Source of the DNA: Aequorivita todarodis
GTDB lineage: Bacteria > Bacteroidota > Bacteroidia > Flavobacteriales > Flavobacteriaceae
Assembly: GCF_028561335.1 (NCBI RefSeq)
Contig: NZ_JAQQTG010000015.1
Location: 65,433 to 129,432, forward strand
Length of the DNA stretch: 64,000 nucleotides
Direction: 5' to 3'
Shown: one piece after another, positions 16,640-25,756 of the stretch
How positions within the stretch are numbered: the stretch's first letter is position 1
How the letters are laid out: each line of letters opens with the position of its first letter
The notes under the pieces: model-generated
Told to the model about the DNA's origin: nothing
Databases searched by the model: none
What the model saw: the letters and a program-made list of their open reading frames with translations, nothing else
Made by a program: the position numbers and the translations under genes

Positions 16640-17788
16640 TCAATAACCTACATACTCCATAATTTCCAACCCATACCCAATCATTCCCACACGTTTGGTC
16701 TGTTCGCTGTTGGAGAGCAGACGAATTTTATGGATCCCCAGATCGTGAAGTATTTGTGCCCCAATCCCGAAATCCTTGCTGTCCATTTCAATACGTGGAG
16801 CCTTGGCAATCTCGTTGGGCTTTTGGTTTTCCTTCAATTCCTTTAAACGGCTCAAAAGATTTAAGGATTGGCTCTGTTGGTTTATAAAAACAATAGCACC
16901 TTTCCCTTCCCCGTTGATTACGTTGAACATATCGTCCAGCTTCTGTTCGGCGTTGTTGGTGAGTGTTCCCAAAATATCGCCATTTACCAAAGTTGCGTTT
17001 ACGCGAACCAGTACGGGTTCATTTTCCTTCCACGTACCTTTTGTAAGGGCGATGTGGATTTGGTCGTTTGTGGTCTGTTTGTAAGCGCGAAGCCTAAAAT
17101 TCCCAAATTTTGTATTTATTTTAAAATCTTCCTTTTTTTCAATCAAGGAATCGTGTTCCATTCGGTATTTTACCAAATCTTCAATAGAGATAAGTTTTAA
17201 ATCAAACTTCTTGGCAACCTTCATCAACTCTGGAAGACGCGCCATCGTACCATCTTCATTTAAAATTTCAACCAAAATCCCTGCGGGTTTCAGTCCTGCC
17301 AATCGGGCTAAATCAATGGCAGCTTCGGTGTGGCCAGTTCTTCTTAAAACGCCGCCCTGTTTCGCGCGAAGCGGAAAAATATGTCCCGGTCTGCCCAAAT
17401 CACTGGCTTTTGTGTTATCATTGACCAAGGCTTTAATGGTTTTTGCACGGTCGTGGACTGAAATGCCCGTAGTACAACCGTGGCCAATCAAATCGACCGA
17501 AACGGTAAACTGGGTGTGGTGCAGTACGGTGTTGTTTTCAACCATCATGTTCAGATCAAGTGCGTTGCAACGTTCTTCGGTTAAAGGGGCACAAATTAGG
17601 CCTCTGCCGTGGGTTGCCATAAAATTGATCATCTCTGGCGTTACCATTTCCGCTGCGGCAATAAAGTCTCCTTCGTTTTCCCGGTTTTCATCGTCAACAA
17701 CAATAATTATCTTTCCATTGCGAATATCTTCAATGGCTTCTTCAATCGTGTTTAGGTGAACGGAAGTTTCTTTTTCTGTGGAAATCAT
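16640..17788 (-). CDS. ribB: 3,4-dihydroxy-2-butanone-4-phosphate synthase with degenerate GTP cyclohydrolase II half
   Basis: 382 residues from the ATG at 17786-17788; the in-frame extension of 18 codons is rejected. The first 205 residues are an intact RibB domain converting ribulose 5-phosphate to the four-carbon riboflavin precursor, with VDDENRENEGDF, HGRGLICAPL, DRAKTIKALV and GHTEAAIDLARLAG. The second half has the RibA fold but lacks the three zinc cysteines: the expected HSEC..CDCG region reads RVNATLVNGDILGTLTNN. It should therefore not hydrolyse GTP, a state recalled from other Bacteroidota. A separate RibA must exist elsewhere. It is preceded by a TATCTTTG promoter. Confidence 0.93.
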   Translation of the reverse strand: MISTEKETSVHLNTIEEAIEDIRNGKIIIVVDDENRENEGDFIAAAEMVTPEMINFMATHGRGLICAPLTEERCNALDLNMMVENNTVLHHTQFTVSVDLIGHGCTTGISVHDRAKTIKALVNDNTKASDLGRPGHIFPLRAKQGGVLRRTGHTEAAIDLARLAGLKPAGILVEILNEDGTMARLPELMKVAKKFDLKLISIEDLVKYRMEHDSLIEKKEDFKINTKFGNFRLRAYKQTTNDQIHIALTKGTWKENEPVLVRVNATLVNGDILGTLTNNAEQKLDDMFNVINGEGKGAIVFINQQSQSLNLLSRLKELKENQKPNEIAKAPRIEMDSKDFGIGAQILHDLGIHKIRLLSNSEQTKRVGMIGYGLEIMEYVGY

Positions 17789-17808
17789 AGCTATAAATAA
17801 AGGTTCTG

Positions 17809-17816
17809 CAAAGATA
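17809..17816 (-). promoter_or_regulatory. -7 promoter element for ribB
   Basis: On the minus strand TATCTTTG, a perfect TAnnTTTG, 20 bp before the ribB ATG. No FMN riboswitch fits in the 78 bp between lptG and ribB. Confidence 0.5.
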
Positions 17817-17866
17817 TGAAATGTACCGCTGTAATCGGCCAAAAGAATTTTTGCTTTAAGACCGTT

Positions 17867-19312
17867 CTATTTGGATTTCGATTTCTTCTTTATTCCAAAT
17901 ATCCGCCCAAGGCGTTGCATAAATGAATCAAAATCGAAAATTCCTTGATCGGTAGTGGCGCGGTAGGTAAGCCAGATGCTCAACGGAAGCATTATGCCGG
18001 TGCTGAGCCAGGATGCGATAAATGGTGCCATGGTTCCGTCTTCTGCGCTATTCTTTGCAAAGATTCCGATGAAATGATACGTGAGAAATAATAAGATCGC
18101 GACAACCATCGGAAGCCCCATGCCACCTTTGCGAATGATGGCCCCGAGTGGTGCGCCCACAAAAAACAGGATGATGCAGGCAATTCCCAAGGCATATTTT
18201 TCGTGCAGGGCTATTTCGGTTTTGTTCAATCGTTTTGTTTTGGATTTGAATTCCACCTTTTTTGCATCCACCGTTTGCAGCGTGCCCTTCGCATTGTTTA
18301 GGGCGAGTTTTACGATTTGCAATTGCTGTGTGGGATTATAAATTTCCAGAATTGTATTGATGTCGGGCGGTTTTACAGATTCAGTGGCTGGGTTTTCCTG
18401 TAATTTCTCAACACCACTTCGGTAATACATATTTTTGGTGTAGGATGCAATATCCTTGGAATAACTATCGGAAAGTGAATCTATCTCAACCCGAAGCTCA
18501 CTGATGTTGTACATATTCTGGTTGTTGAGGTTATTCTCCTTATCAATATCCTTGTTGTTCAGTTCGGTAAGGTCGATATTGATGGCGTATTCGTCAAAAT
18601 AGCTTTTTGCAAAGGGTTCCCCTTTTTGTTTCGCGGGGTTATTCGTCTGTATATCTTCGTAATAATTGCCCTGCTTGAGGATTAGCGAGAGCGTATTGCT
18701 GCCTTCCTCACTGGCAAGTTCTCCTTTGTCTGCAATTATTACGGTAAAATTTCCATTGGGCCGGGCTGGATTTTTTTTATGGATTACCACATCTTTCAGA
18801 TATTGGTCGCGGTCGCCACTTTTCTCTTCAACTTTTATGTTGAACATATCGCCAATTTGGCTAAACTGCCCTTCCGAAATAACCATGGAAGGCTGAAACT
18901 GTGAGATATTCCGACGCAGATTTTGCCATTTATATTCGGAATAGGGGATGACGTTGTTTGCGAAAAAGAAGGCCGTAATAGAAAGTATAACAATAAAACC
19001 AATAACACTGCCCATGGCTCGCTGAAGCGAAATTCCGGTAGATTTCATTGCTGCGAATTCATATTTTTCAGCAAAACTTCCAAAAACCATCAATGAGGTT
19101 ACTAAAATTGTTAACGGAAGTACTAATGGAATTAATCGTGGAGAGACATACCAAAGAAATTTCAGAATAATCCATACGTCCAAGTCCTTTCCCGCAAGCT
19201 CAGAAATGTAGAGCCAGATGGTCTGCAGCACAAATATGAACATTAAAATAATGAAGACGCTTACAAACGTCTTCAAAAAGGTTACCAATATGTACCTGTC
19301 CAGTATTTTCAC
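17867..19312 (-). CDS. lptG: LptF/LptG-family permease (lipopolysaccharide export)
   Basis: 481 residues, YjgP/YjgQ family. It is the inner-membrane part of the Lpt machine that extracts lipopolysaccharide for transport to the outer membrane. Seen: MKILDRYILVTFLKTFVSVF (first helix), a cluster of helices to about 125 with EKYEFAAMKSTGISLQRAM (coupling helix contacting the ATPase), a long periplasmic beta-jellyroll (about 130-370), and three C-terminal helices. It starts at a GTG (19310-19312), 10 bp after lolA, so the two are co-transcribed. Assignment to LptG rather than LptF is by habit for this cluster and is uncertain. Confidence 0.9.
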   Translation of the reverse strand: MKILDRYILVTFLKTFVSVFIILMFIFVLQTIWLYISELAGKDLDVWIILKFLWYVSPRLIPLVLPLTILVTSLMVFGSFAEKYEFAAMKSTGISLQRAMGSVIGFIVILSITAFFFANNVIPYSEYKWQNLRRNISQFQPSMVISEGQFSQIGDMFNIKVEEKSGDRDQYLKDVVIHKKNPARPNGNFTVIIADKGELASEEGSNTLSLILKQGNYYEDIQTNNPAKQKGEPFAKSYFDEYAINIDLTELNNKDIDKENNLNNQNMYNISELRVEIDSLSDSYSKDIASYTKNMYYRSGVEKLQENPATESVKPPDINTILEIYNPTQQLQIVKLALNNAKGTLQTVDAKKVEFKSKTKRLNKTEIALHEKYALGIACIILFFVGAPLGAIIRKGGMGLPMVVAILLFLTYHFIGIFAKNSAEDGTMAPFIASWLSTGIMLPLSIWLTYRATTDQGIFDFDSFMQRLGRIFGIKKKSKSK

Positions 19313-19322
19313 TTGCCCGCGG

Positions 19323-19961
19323 TTAGAGTTTATTTATGTAATAACCGTCTTTTTTGTATTTAGCCTCGTCAAAAGTAAACAAGGTTTTGGAAACAGGTTG
19401 GTTTGTTTTGAAGGAATTTACGGTAAGGGTGTATTTAGTGCCTTTGGCGTCGGTCTGAATCAATTTGTAAATGTGTTTTGTCTGTGAATCAATGCCCAAA
19501 AGGATGTCTTTAATCTCTGCTTTTGAATCTATGGGAATAAGCTTCACATATTGAATTTTTCTACCTTTTACGTTTTGCTCAATATCCATTTTATAGGTGT
19601 ACCCCTTTTCATAAAAAGTCAGCATTTTTGAAGGGGTAATATCTTTGTCATCCTTTGGGTTGTATGCCGAGATGGTTACTTCTTCGTCTTCGGGAACGAT
19701 GGTGTAAATATTTTTTCCGTCGAAAATGCGCGTGGTCCCAAGCATGTTGAGAACGTATTTATCTCCCTGTAGCGTAACGTCGCCCCGGGTTTCCTGGTTT
19801 ACGTTTTCCTTGGAATTGTTCAAGTTATATTTGAAGTCGATTGTGATGTTATCGTAGCTTTTTACTTTGGCAGAAACTTCTTTTAGCAAGGATTTTGCAT
19901 CCTGTGCCTGCGAAAAAGTGGCTGTAAAAAGAGCGATTATAATAATGCTGATTTTCTTCAT
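19323..19961 (-). CDS. lolA: Outer-membrane lipoprotein carrier protein
   Basis: 212 residues. A periplasmic chaperone that ferries lipoproteins from the inner membrane to the outer membrane. Signal peptide MKKISIIIIALFTATFSQA; mature part with SYDNITIDFKYNLNN, GDVTLQGDKYVL and GIDSQTKHIYKL, typical of the open beta-barrel LolA fold. The ATG at 19959-19961 is chosen because it starts the signal peptide and lies just after the ftsK stop codon. An earlier in-frame ATG would overlap ftsK. The lolA-lptG pairing matches their shared role in moving envelope lipids. Confidence 0.93.
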   Translation of the reverse strand: MKKISIIIIALFTATFSQAQDAKSLLKEVSAKVKSYDNITIDFKYNLNNSKENVNQETRGDVTLQGDKYVLNMLGTTRIFDGKNIYTIVPEDEEVTISAYNPKDDKDITPSKMLTFYEKGYTYKMDIEQNVKGRKIQYVKLIPIDSKAEIKDILLGIDSQTKHIYKLIQTDAKGTKYTLTVNSFKTNQPVSKTLFTFDEAKYKKDGYYINKL

Positions 19962-19962
19962 T

Positions 19963-22320
19963 TTAATTATTGTTAGTTTCATTATCTAATAATTGGTTTA
20001 ACGCATCAATGGTAGGAACCAAAACCTGTCTTGCTTTGCTACCTTCAAAGGGGCCCACAATTCCGGCTGCCTCCAATTGGTCAATTATTCTTCCGGCGCG
20101 ATTGTAGCCCAGTTTCAACTTTCGCTGTAACAATGAGGCGGAACCTTGTTGTGCAATGACCAATACTTCTGCGGCTTCGCGGAACATCGCATCGCGTTCG
20201 TCGATGTTAATATCAAGATTTGTGCCACCTTCCTCACCCGAATATTCGGGTAGCATATATGCGTCTGGATATGCTTTTTGCGAACCGATAAACTCGGTAA
20301 TATCAGCAACTTCGGGCGTGTCCACAAAGGCACATTGAATACGCGTAAGTTCATTTCCTTGCGTGTAAAGCATATCGCCCCGTCCGATAAGCTGATCGGC
20401 GCCCGAGTTGTCCAAAATGGTCCGGGAATCTATTTTACTGGTAACCCGAAAGGCGATACGCGCGGGGAAATTTGCCTTAATAATCCCTGTAATAACGTTT
20501 ACGGAAGGTCTTTGGGTAGCAACTATCAAATGGATTCCGATGGCCCGAGCAAGCTGCGCCAACCTTGCGATTGGTGTTTCCACTTCCTTGCCGGCGGTCA
20601 TAATCAAATCGGCAAACTCATCAATAACCAAAACGATGTAGGGCAAAAAGCGATGTCCTTCGTTGGGGTTCAATTTCCGGTTTTTGAATTTCGTGTTATA
20701 TTCTTTTATGTTGCGGACCATGGCATCCTTCAGCAAATCGTAACGGGCGTCCATTTCGATACAAAGCGAATTCAACGTATTGATAACCTTTGCGGTATCC
20801 GTAATGATTGCTTCCTCGGTATCGGGCAGCTTTGCCAAATAGTGGCGTTCAATTTTGTTGAAAAGCGTCAGCTCCACTTTTTTGGGATCTACCAAAACAA
20901 ATTTTACTTCCGCAGGGTGTTTCTTGTATAAAAGCGAAGTCAATACGGCATTCAGCCCGACCGATTTTCCCTGGCCCGTGGCTCCTGCCATAAGCATGTG
21001 CGGCATTTTTGCAAGATCTACCACAAAGGTTTCATTGCTGATGGTTTTTCCAAAGGCGATGGGCAGTTCCATTTCGGCATTTTGAAATTTCGCAGAAGCA
21101 ATCACTGAACGCATCGAAACAACTTTTGGATTTTTATTCGGAACTTCAATACCAATCGTTCCACGACCTGGAATTGGCGCAATAATACGGATCCCCAAAG
21201 CCGAAAGCGATAGGGCAATATCATCCTCAAGGTTTTTTATTTTTGAGATACGGACTCCGGCATCGGGCACAATTTCATATAGCGTAACCGTTGGCCCAAC
21301 GGTGGCTTTAATGTTTGCGATGCCTATTTTATAATTGTTCAGTGTTTCAACAATTCGGTTTTTATTTTCCTCAAGCTCCTCCTGATCGATGGTTATGGCA
21401 GCGCCCACGGTATGGTCGCGCAACAGTTCGATACTTGGGAATTTGTAGTTGCTCAGCTCCAGTTTTGGGTCGAATTCGCCAAAATCCTTTACCAACCTAT
21501 CGCTCAGGTTTTCTATTTCCTCTTCATCGGCAGCCTGTTCTACCTCCATTTCCACATCGCCCTCCACGTCTGATTTTAGGATTAATTTTTCAATTGCGGG
21601 TGGAGGGGAAGTTACTTTTTCTTCAATATAGGGCTCGGGAATGTCTTCTTCGTCTTCATCCTCAATTTCACTATTTACAGTTGAAGTTTTGTGGTCGGCT
21701 TTATTTTCATCGGAAACAAACTCTGAAGCAATTTGTTCTTTTGAACTTTTGAATGCACCGATCGCCATTTCAGGAGTTAGCTTCAAACGGACTACCAAAT
21801 AAACAATAAGTACAAAAATCATAATGAGCATAGCGCCGACCAACCCAAGATAATCCTGCATCAGGTCATTGGTTTCATAACCTATGATTCCACTGAAAAT
21901 GTTTGTTTTTTCGCCAAAGAATCCAAAAAATACCGAAATCCAAAGCATCAGCAGCAAGCCCCAAAACCAAAACTTGGCCAAGGGCTTTTTGGCGTAATCG
22001 AAAAAGTAATAAACGCCTGTGAGGGTTACAAGAAATGCAAAAATAAAGGCTGAAATCCCGAACCCATCATAAATGAAGAAGTGCGCCACGTTGGCCCCGA
22101 ATTTATTGAGCCAGTTTTTGGTTTGCAGTTCGCGTTCCGCCAAGAGGCCTATTTCGCTTTGGTCTGCCTGCCAGGTAAAAAAATAGGAGACAAAAGAAAA
22201 CAAAAGCGCCAGCCCCAACAAAAACAAAAAGCTACCCAAAAGAATTTTCTGTTGTTTGGATAGCGAAAAGCTCAGTTTTTTGCGGGGTGTTTTAGGTGTT
22301 GATTTCTTCTTTTTGGCCAT
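19963..22320 (-). CDS. ftsK: DNA translocase FtsK
   Basis: 785 residues from the ATG at 22318-22320 (MAKKKKSTPKTPRKKLSF); the 21-codon extension upstream is non-coding in character. Four membrane helices (about 25-200), an acidic linker (about 215-300), then the motor: beta domain, Walker A GATGQGKSVGLNAV, Walker B VLVIDEFADLIM, and a C-terminal winged-helix gamma domain (KLKLGYNRAGRIIDQLEAAG) that reads KOPS-type sequences. It pumps chromosome ends across the septum and activates XerCD at dif. It is shorter than E. coli FtsK because the linker is brief, which is normal in this phylum. lolA follows without a gap. Confidence 0.96.
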   Translation of the reverse strand: MAKKKKSTPKTPRKKLSFSLSKQQKILLGSFLFLLGLALLFSFVSYFFTWQADQSEIGLLAERELQTKNWLNKFGANVAHFFIYDGFGISAFIFAFLVTLTGVYYFFDYAKKPLAKFWFWGLLLMLWISVFFGFFGEKTNIFSGIIGYETNDLMQDYLGLVGAMLIMIFVLIVYLVVRLKLTPEMAIGAFKSSKEQIASEFVSDENKADHKTSTVNSEIEDEDEEDIPEPYIEEKVTSPPPAIEKLILKSDVEGDVEMEVEQAADEEEIENLSDRLVKDFGEFDPKLELSNYKFPSIELLRDHTVGAAITIDQEELEENKNRIVETLNNYKIGIANIKATVGPTVTLYEIVPDAGVRISKIKNLEDDIALSLSALGIRIIAPIPGRGTIGIEVPNKNPKVVSMRSVIASAKFQNAEMELPIAFGKTISNETFVVDLAKMPHMLMAGATGQGKSVGLNAVLTSLLYKKHPAEVKFVLVDPKKVELTLFNKIERHYLAKLPDTEEAIITDTAKVINTLNSLCIEMDARYDLLKDAMVRNIKEYNTKFKNRKLNPNEGHRFLPYIVLVIDEFADLIMTAGKEVETPIARLAQLARAIGIHLIVATQRPSVNVITGIIKANFPARIAFRVTSKIDSRTILDNSGADQLIGRGDMLYTQGNELTRIQCAFVDTPEVADITEFIGSQKAYPDAYMLPEYSGEEGGTNLDINIDERDAMFREAAEVLVIAQQGSASLLQRKLKLGYNRAGRIIDQLEAAGIVGPFEGSKARQVLVPTIDALNQLLDNETNNN

Positions 22321-22373
22321 TAATGGGACGGTTGTCTTTTCAGCAAAAATACAAATATTGAAATTGAAAATTT

Positions 22374-22401
22374 CAAATAACAAACTCCAAATTCCAAATA
22401 A
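22374..22401. repeat. Degenerate heptamer array upstream of ftsK
   Basis: Four 7-nt units in register: CAAATAA, CAAACTC, CAAATTC, CAAATAA. It stands between ftsK and the inserted three-gene cassette and resembles the CAAATCA units at 50797. Confidence 0.5.
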
Positions 22402-22528
22402 AATTTCAAATTAATAAAAAAAACAAACCTGCCTGCCCTCATGCAGCTTCCAAACTTTGATTATCGAAGGTTCCGAATGTTTGGATTCAATTAAAGGTTA
22501 CTTCCAAAATACGCCATAGTTTATGGAA

Positions 22529-23527
22529 TTATATATTGGGAAGTGTATATTTTATTACTAATCCGCCATCTTTTTGCCAGCGGACCCAGCCTTTGCCCAC
22601 TTCGCGATAATTTTTATCCTTTAAAATGATTTGGACCCATTCGTCCTTCACTTGCAAGGGTTGCATGTGAACAAACGCGGTGCTGACTTCCCCAGCCTTT
22701 TTTAGCGGTTTTATTTTCGGGACTTGTGTTTTTCCTTCAATAAAATCAATGGCTGAAACCGTCAAAAGAAACTCGGGCCAAAAGAGGAGCTCGCCGTTTT
22801 GTTTGTTGAGGAAGGCAGTCTTTCCGGTCTTTGAATTTACTTCTACTTCAATAAATTCACGACCGACGGCTTTCACTTTAAAATAAAAGATGCCAAATTG
22901 TTGGTTCATTGCCTCGGGCCATAGCCACGGCGGGGCGGCAATAAGATTGAAATCGCCAAACGGGTCCCGGCCCAGCGCAAGGCTGTCCATAGGTGTATGT
23001 TGGGCTATGGATTTTTCGAGTGTCACGTTTCCGAAGAAAAAAAGGGTGGGATATTCATAAAAATTTGGCTTGAAAAATCCGAGGCCGATTTCGCCATTTT
23101 CCCCAATTGGGGTTTTTATCGGGATGGAATGGGAAGCATCATTTTTATAAAACGTTGCCATTCCTATCGGCTTGGTTTGTGGAGTTGGGGTAGTGGGCGT
23201 GGGTCTAAATTGTTCCTTTTCCTCTTTTGCCTTTTCACGCTGAACATAGCGGTAATGGGTTATGCCGTATAAAAGAAGCACCATTATCAGTAAAACAAAA
23301 TTTGCGTAAACAATAAATTTATGCCGAACAAAATGGGCAATAAAGAAAGATGCTATAAACGTGATTCCCGCAAAGAGAACTCCGTATCCCAAAACAATGG
23401 CACCTCCTGCCAATCCTTGTCCTTTGCCCGCATCAATTAGCCCAGCAAAATATAGACCCGCAATAAAAAACGTTACCGGCATTAATAGGTAAAAGACGAT
23501 GCGCGCAGGTTTGAAGAATTTTTGCAT
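22529..23527 (-). CDS. Membrane protein of unknown function, paralogue of the next gene
   Basis: 332 residues, no recognised family. Residues 1-95 contain about four hydrophobic helices (VFYLLMPVTFFIAGLYFAG, AIVLGYGVLFAGITFIASFF and others). A Pro/Thr linker follows (PTPTTPTPQTKP), then a soluble domain of about 200 residues, probably periplasmic. That domain shares VKxxGRxxxEIxVNxxTGKTA, a tryptophan-rich (W)xEF segment and the end GKGWVRWQKDGGLVIKY with the gene at 23538-24182, so the two arose by duplication. It is third in a tightly packed operon headed by a vWA protein (10-bp gap). Placement inside the otherwise standard dgkA-ftsK order suggests insertion. Confidence 0.7.
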   Translation of the reverse strand: MQKFFKPARIVFYLLMPVTFFIAGLYFAGLIDAGKGQGLAGGAIVLGYGVLFAGITFIASFFIAHFVRHKFIVYANFVLLIMVLLLYGITHYRYVQREKAKEEKEQFRPTPTTPTPQTKPIGMATFYKNDASHSIPIKTPIGENGEIGLGFFKPNFYEYPTLFFFGNVTLEKSIAQHTPMDSLALGRDPFGDFNLIAAPPWLWPEAMNQQFGIFYFKVKAVGREFIEVEVNSKTGKTAFLNKQNGELLFWPEFLLTVSAIDFIEGKTQVPKIKPLKKAGEVSTAFVHMQPLQVKDEWVQIILKDKNYREVGKGWVRWQKDGGLVIKYTLPNI

Positions 23528-23537
23528 ACCTTAAATT

Positions 23538-24182
23538 TTAAGCGAACAGATTATAGCTTATCAGCAGTTTTCCATCTTTTTTCCACCGTATCCAGCCTTT
23601 TCCCTTCACGGTGTTGTAATCGTCTGCCAGTATTTCCACTTCCATCCAATCGCTCATCACGTAGCGGACCCTAAAATTTGTGGGGCTAACCACGCGTCCT
23701 GCCGATTTTACGAAGGGGTTGTCAAAAACCTTTTGGTCCTTATCCCTAAATTCTACCGAATGGCAATTGAGAAAGAATTCGCCCCAAGTTATAAAGCTTC
23801 CCTGCCGAGCGCTTACGTAGGCTGTTTTTCCTGTTGCTTCATTGACGATAATTTCGTGGTAGTCCCTTCCCAATTTTTTCACTTTCATTATAAAAAGGCC
23901 ATAATCCAGTTTTTCGTGAAAAGGAGCAAAGTCTTTCGGTGCATAGGCAATGCCATCAACGTGGTTGCCGTGTCTTTTTACAAATGTGATGCTGTCTATG
24001 GGCCGTTCCTGACTGCCCGGCCTGCTGTTGGGAATATCGTATAGGTAGAGAGTTTCAGCTTCGTCAATTCTGGGCGAAAAGAAGCCTTCGCCCATTTCAT
24101 CGTTTTGGGAAATTCCTGTATTATTTCCAAAGCAAAAAAACAAACAGAGTATTAGAATCGATACAATTTTTTGCCGCCTCAT
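23538..24182 (-). CDS. Exported protein of unknown function, paralogue of the neighbour
   Basis: 214 residues. An N-terminal signal (IVSILILCLFFCFGNNTGIS) is followed by one soluble domain of about 185 residues. The shared region begins at FIMKVKKLGRDYHEIIVNEA and runs to GKGWIRWKKDGKLLISYNLF, the same order as in the 22529-23527 protein but without its membrane helices. No catalytic motif is visible; the conserved Trp, Gly and aromatic positions suggest a beta-rich binding domain. Its ATG overlaps the stop of the upstream vWA gene (24179-24182), which indicates translational coupling and a common function. Confidence 0.7.
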   Translation of the reverse strand: MRRQKIVSILILCLFFCFGNNTGISQNDEMGEGFFSPRIDEAETLYLYDIPNSRPGSQERPIDSITFVKRHGNHVDGIAYAPKDFAPFHEKLDYGLFIMKVKKLGRDYHEIIVNEATGKTAYVSARQGSFITWGEFFLNCHSVEFRDKDQKVFDNPFVKSAGRVVSPTNFRVRYVMSDWMEVEILADDYNTVKGKGWIRWKKDGKLLISYNLFA

Positions 24183-25585
24183 TTCACTTCTTTTACTTCC
24201 GTAACGGTTTCACCTTGCTTTATTTCTATTGTAAATTGGGCGCTTTTTGCAGAACTGTTATATACGCCGTGCTCTACCAAGGTAACCTTATAAGTGCCCG
24301 GGATTAATATTATTTCCTTGTTTTGTTTGTAGGTCCTTCCGCCGTAAACTGTATTTCCCGCAGGGTCCGTTATTTTAATTCCAACGTCAAAAGGTTCATT
24401 TTTATAGGTTCCGCCAATTATGGCCACGCCAGATTTAAAATCGTGCGCTACTTTGGTTACTTCGCCATTGCCTAAGGTTACATTTTTCAGAAGGTGCGTT
24501 GCTTCCAAACCGTGAATGGTCCGCGCATTAACTTCAATGTTATAGACACCCGCATCTACCTGTAATTCCTTTTCCTCTCCGTAGGTTCTGCTGCCGATTA
24601 CATTTTTTCCTTCGGTAGTTTTTACTGAAATATTGCTGTCCCAAAGCACGCCGTTGTTTGAAATGGCAATATGCAATTTGGCTCCGTCCAGCGATATCGT
24701 TTTATAGACCGTTTTGTCATTGAAGGTCTGCACGTTTTTAACAAGGACAGGGGAAATAGCATTTTGGCTGTGCTGCCAAACTTCCAAGTCATAAGTAGCC
24801 TGTGGAAGGTATAAATAGGTAGTATCTGTGTATGTGCGTCCGCGCTCGGCTTTATTCTTGGTTCCTGCTATATAGGCTTGCACATCCGCATCCAAGGGTT
24901 TTCCGTCTTTTAGTACGAAAACCCCGAGGTTTCCTTTAGGTTTGTCAACGGTCTGTGAGGCTACTTCGGTCATTGCCTCGCTTAAGCCACTGGCATCGGC
25001 GGCATCGTAATAGTTGCCATCGCCGGCTTTTGCGGCACATTCCAATTGTTTTGTTTCTCCCGCTTTTAAACCGAAGCCAACGATGTGCAGCTTAAAATCG
25101 ATTCCTTCTTTTTTTGCATCGGCCACGACCTTACAGATGTGTCCATCGCAGGATTCTATTCCATCGGTAATCAAGACGATGGTCGCTTTTTCCTTGCTTT
25201 TCCGGAGTTGGTCAATAACCGTGGAAGCGGAATAGGCGAGGGGCGTCATTCCGAGAGGTTTTATGGCTTTTACCGCTGCGGCCACTTGGCTTTTTGACGT
25301 ATTGGAAATGGGAAGCAAGGTTTCCACATCGCGACAGTCCCCTTTTTTTCGATGCCCGTAAGCCACGAGGCCTATCTTTTGGTTTTCGGCAAAATCGTTT
25401 ATCGAATTTGAAAGTACCGTGGATGCAATTTCCATCTTCGTCTTGCCCTGGATTTGGCCCCACATGGAGCCGCTGGCATCATAAATAAAGATAATAGGTG
25501 AAGGGACTTCTGGAGCTTGCTTGGTTTGCGCAATGCTCTGGAAAGATAAAAGCAGCGCACACAAAGTGATGGGTAATTGTTTCAT
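24179..25585 (-). CDS. Exported von Willebrand A protein with three C-terminal beta modules
   Basis: 468 residues from the ATG at 25583-25585; a TTG two codons upstream is less likely. Signal peptide MKQLPITLCALLLSFQSIAQ. The vWA domain (about 30-205) has the metal site DASGSMW, a Thr in MTPLAYS and LITDGIES. Behind it are three repeats of about 85 residues, each with G(R/S)(R/T)TY followed by a (L/Y)xxGxYxxxV strand: GRTYTDTTYLYLPQATYDLEV, GSRTYGEEKELQVDAGVYNI and GGRTYKQNKEIILIPGTYKV. The protein is probably periplasmic or surface-exposed and binds a partner through the metal site. It is first gene of the three-gene cassette. Cargo or enzyme partner is unknown. Confidence 0.82.
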   Translation of the reverse strand: MKQLPITLCALLLSFQSIAQTKQAPEVPSPIIFIYDASGSMWGQIQGKTKMEIASTVLSNSINDFAENQKIGLVAYGHRKKGDCRDVETLLPISNTSKSQVAAAVKAIKPLGMTPLAYSASTVIDQLRKSKEKATIVLITDGIESCDGHICKVVADAKKEGIDFKLHIVGFGLKAGETKQLECAAKAGDGNYYDAADASGLSEAMTEVASQTVDKPKGNLGVFVLKDGKPLDADVQAYIAGTKNKAERGRTYTDTTYLYLPQATYDLEVWQHSQNAISPVLVKNVQTFNDKTVYKTISLDGAKLHIAISNNGVLWDSNISVKTTEGKNVIGSRTYGEEKELQVDAGVYNIEVNARTIHGLEATHLLKNVTLGNGEVTKVAHDFKSGVAIIGGTYKNEPFDVGIKITDPAGNTVYGGRTYKQNKEIILIPGTYKVTLVEHGVYNSSAKSAQFTIEIKQGETVTEVKEVK

Positions 25586-25756
25586 AATCAAGTAATTTGG
25601 CTATACTAAAATTAGTTAAAATTTATTTGGAAATAAACTTACGGCCAAATGGAAGGGATTTCAATTACCCGTTTGGGTGGTTTTGGGGAGCTGATAAATG
25701 TTAGCAGCTAAACGTTAATTGGCAGAAATTGATCGGAGCTAAAATGAAAGACATTT

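Noticed and set aside
17789-17866. FMN riboswitch before ribB
   Set aside because: The gap is 78 bp and lacks the conserved helices and loops of the element.
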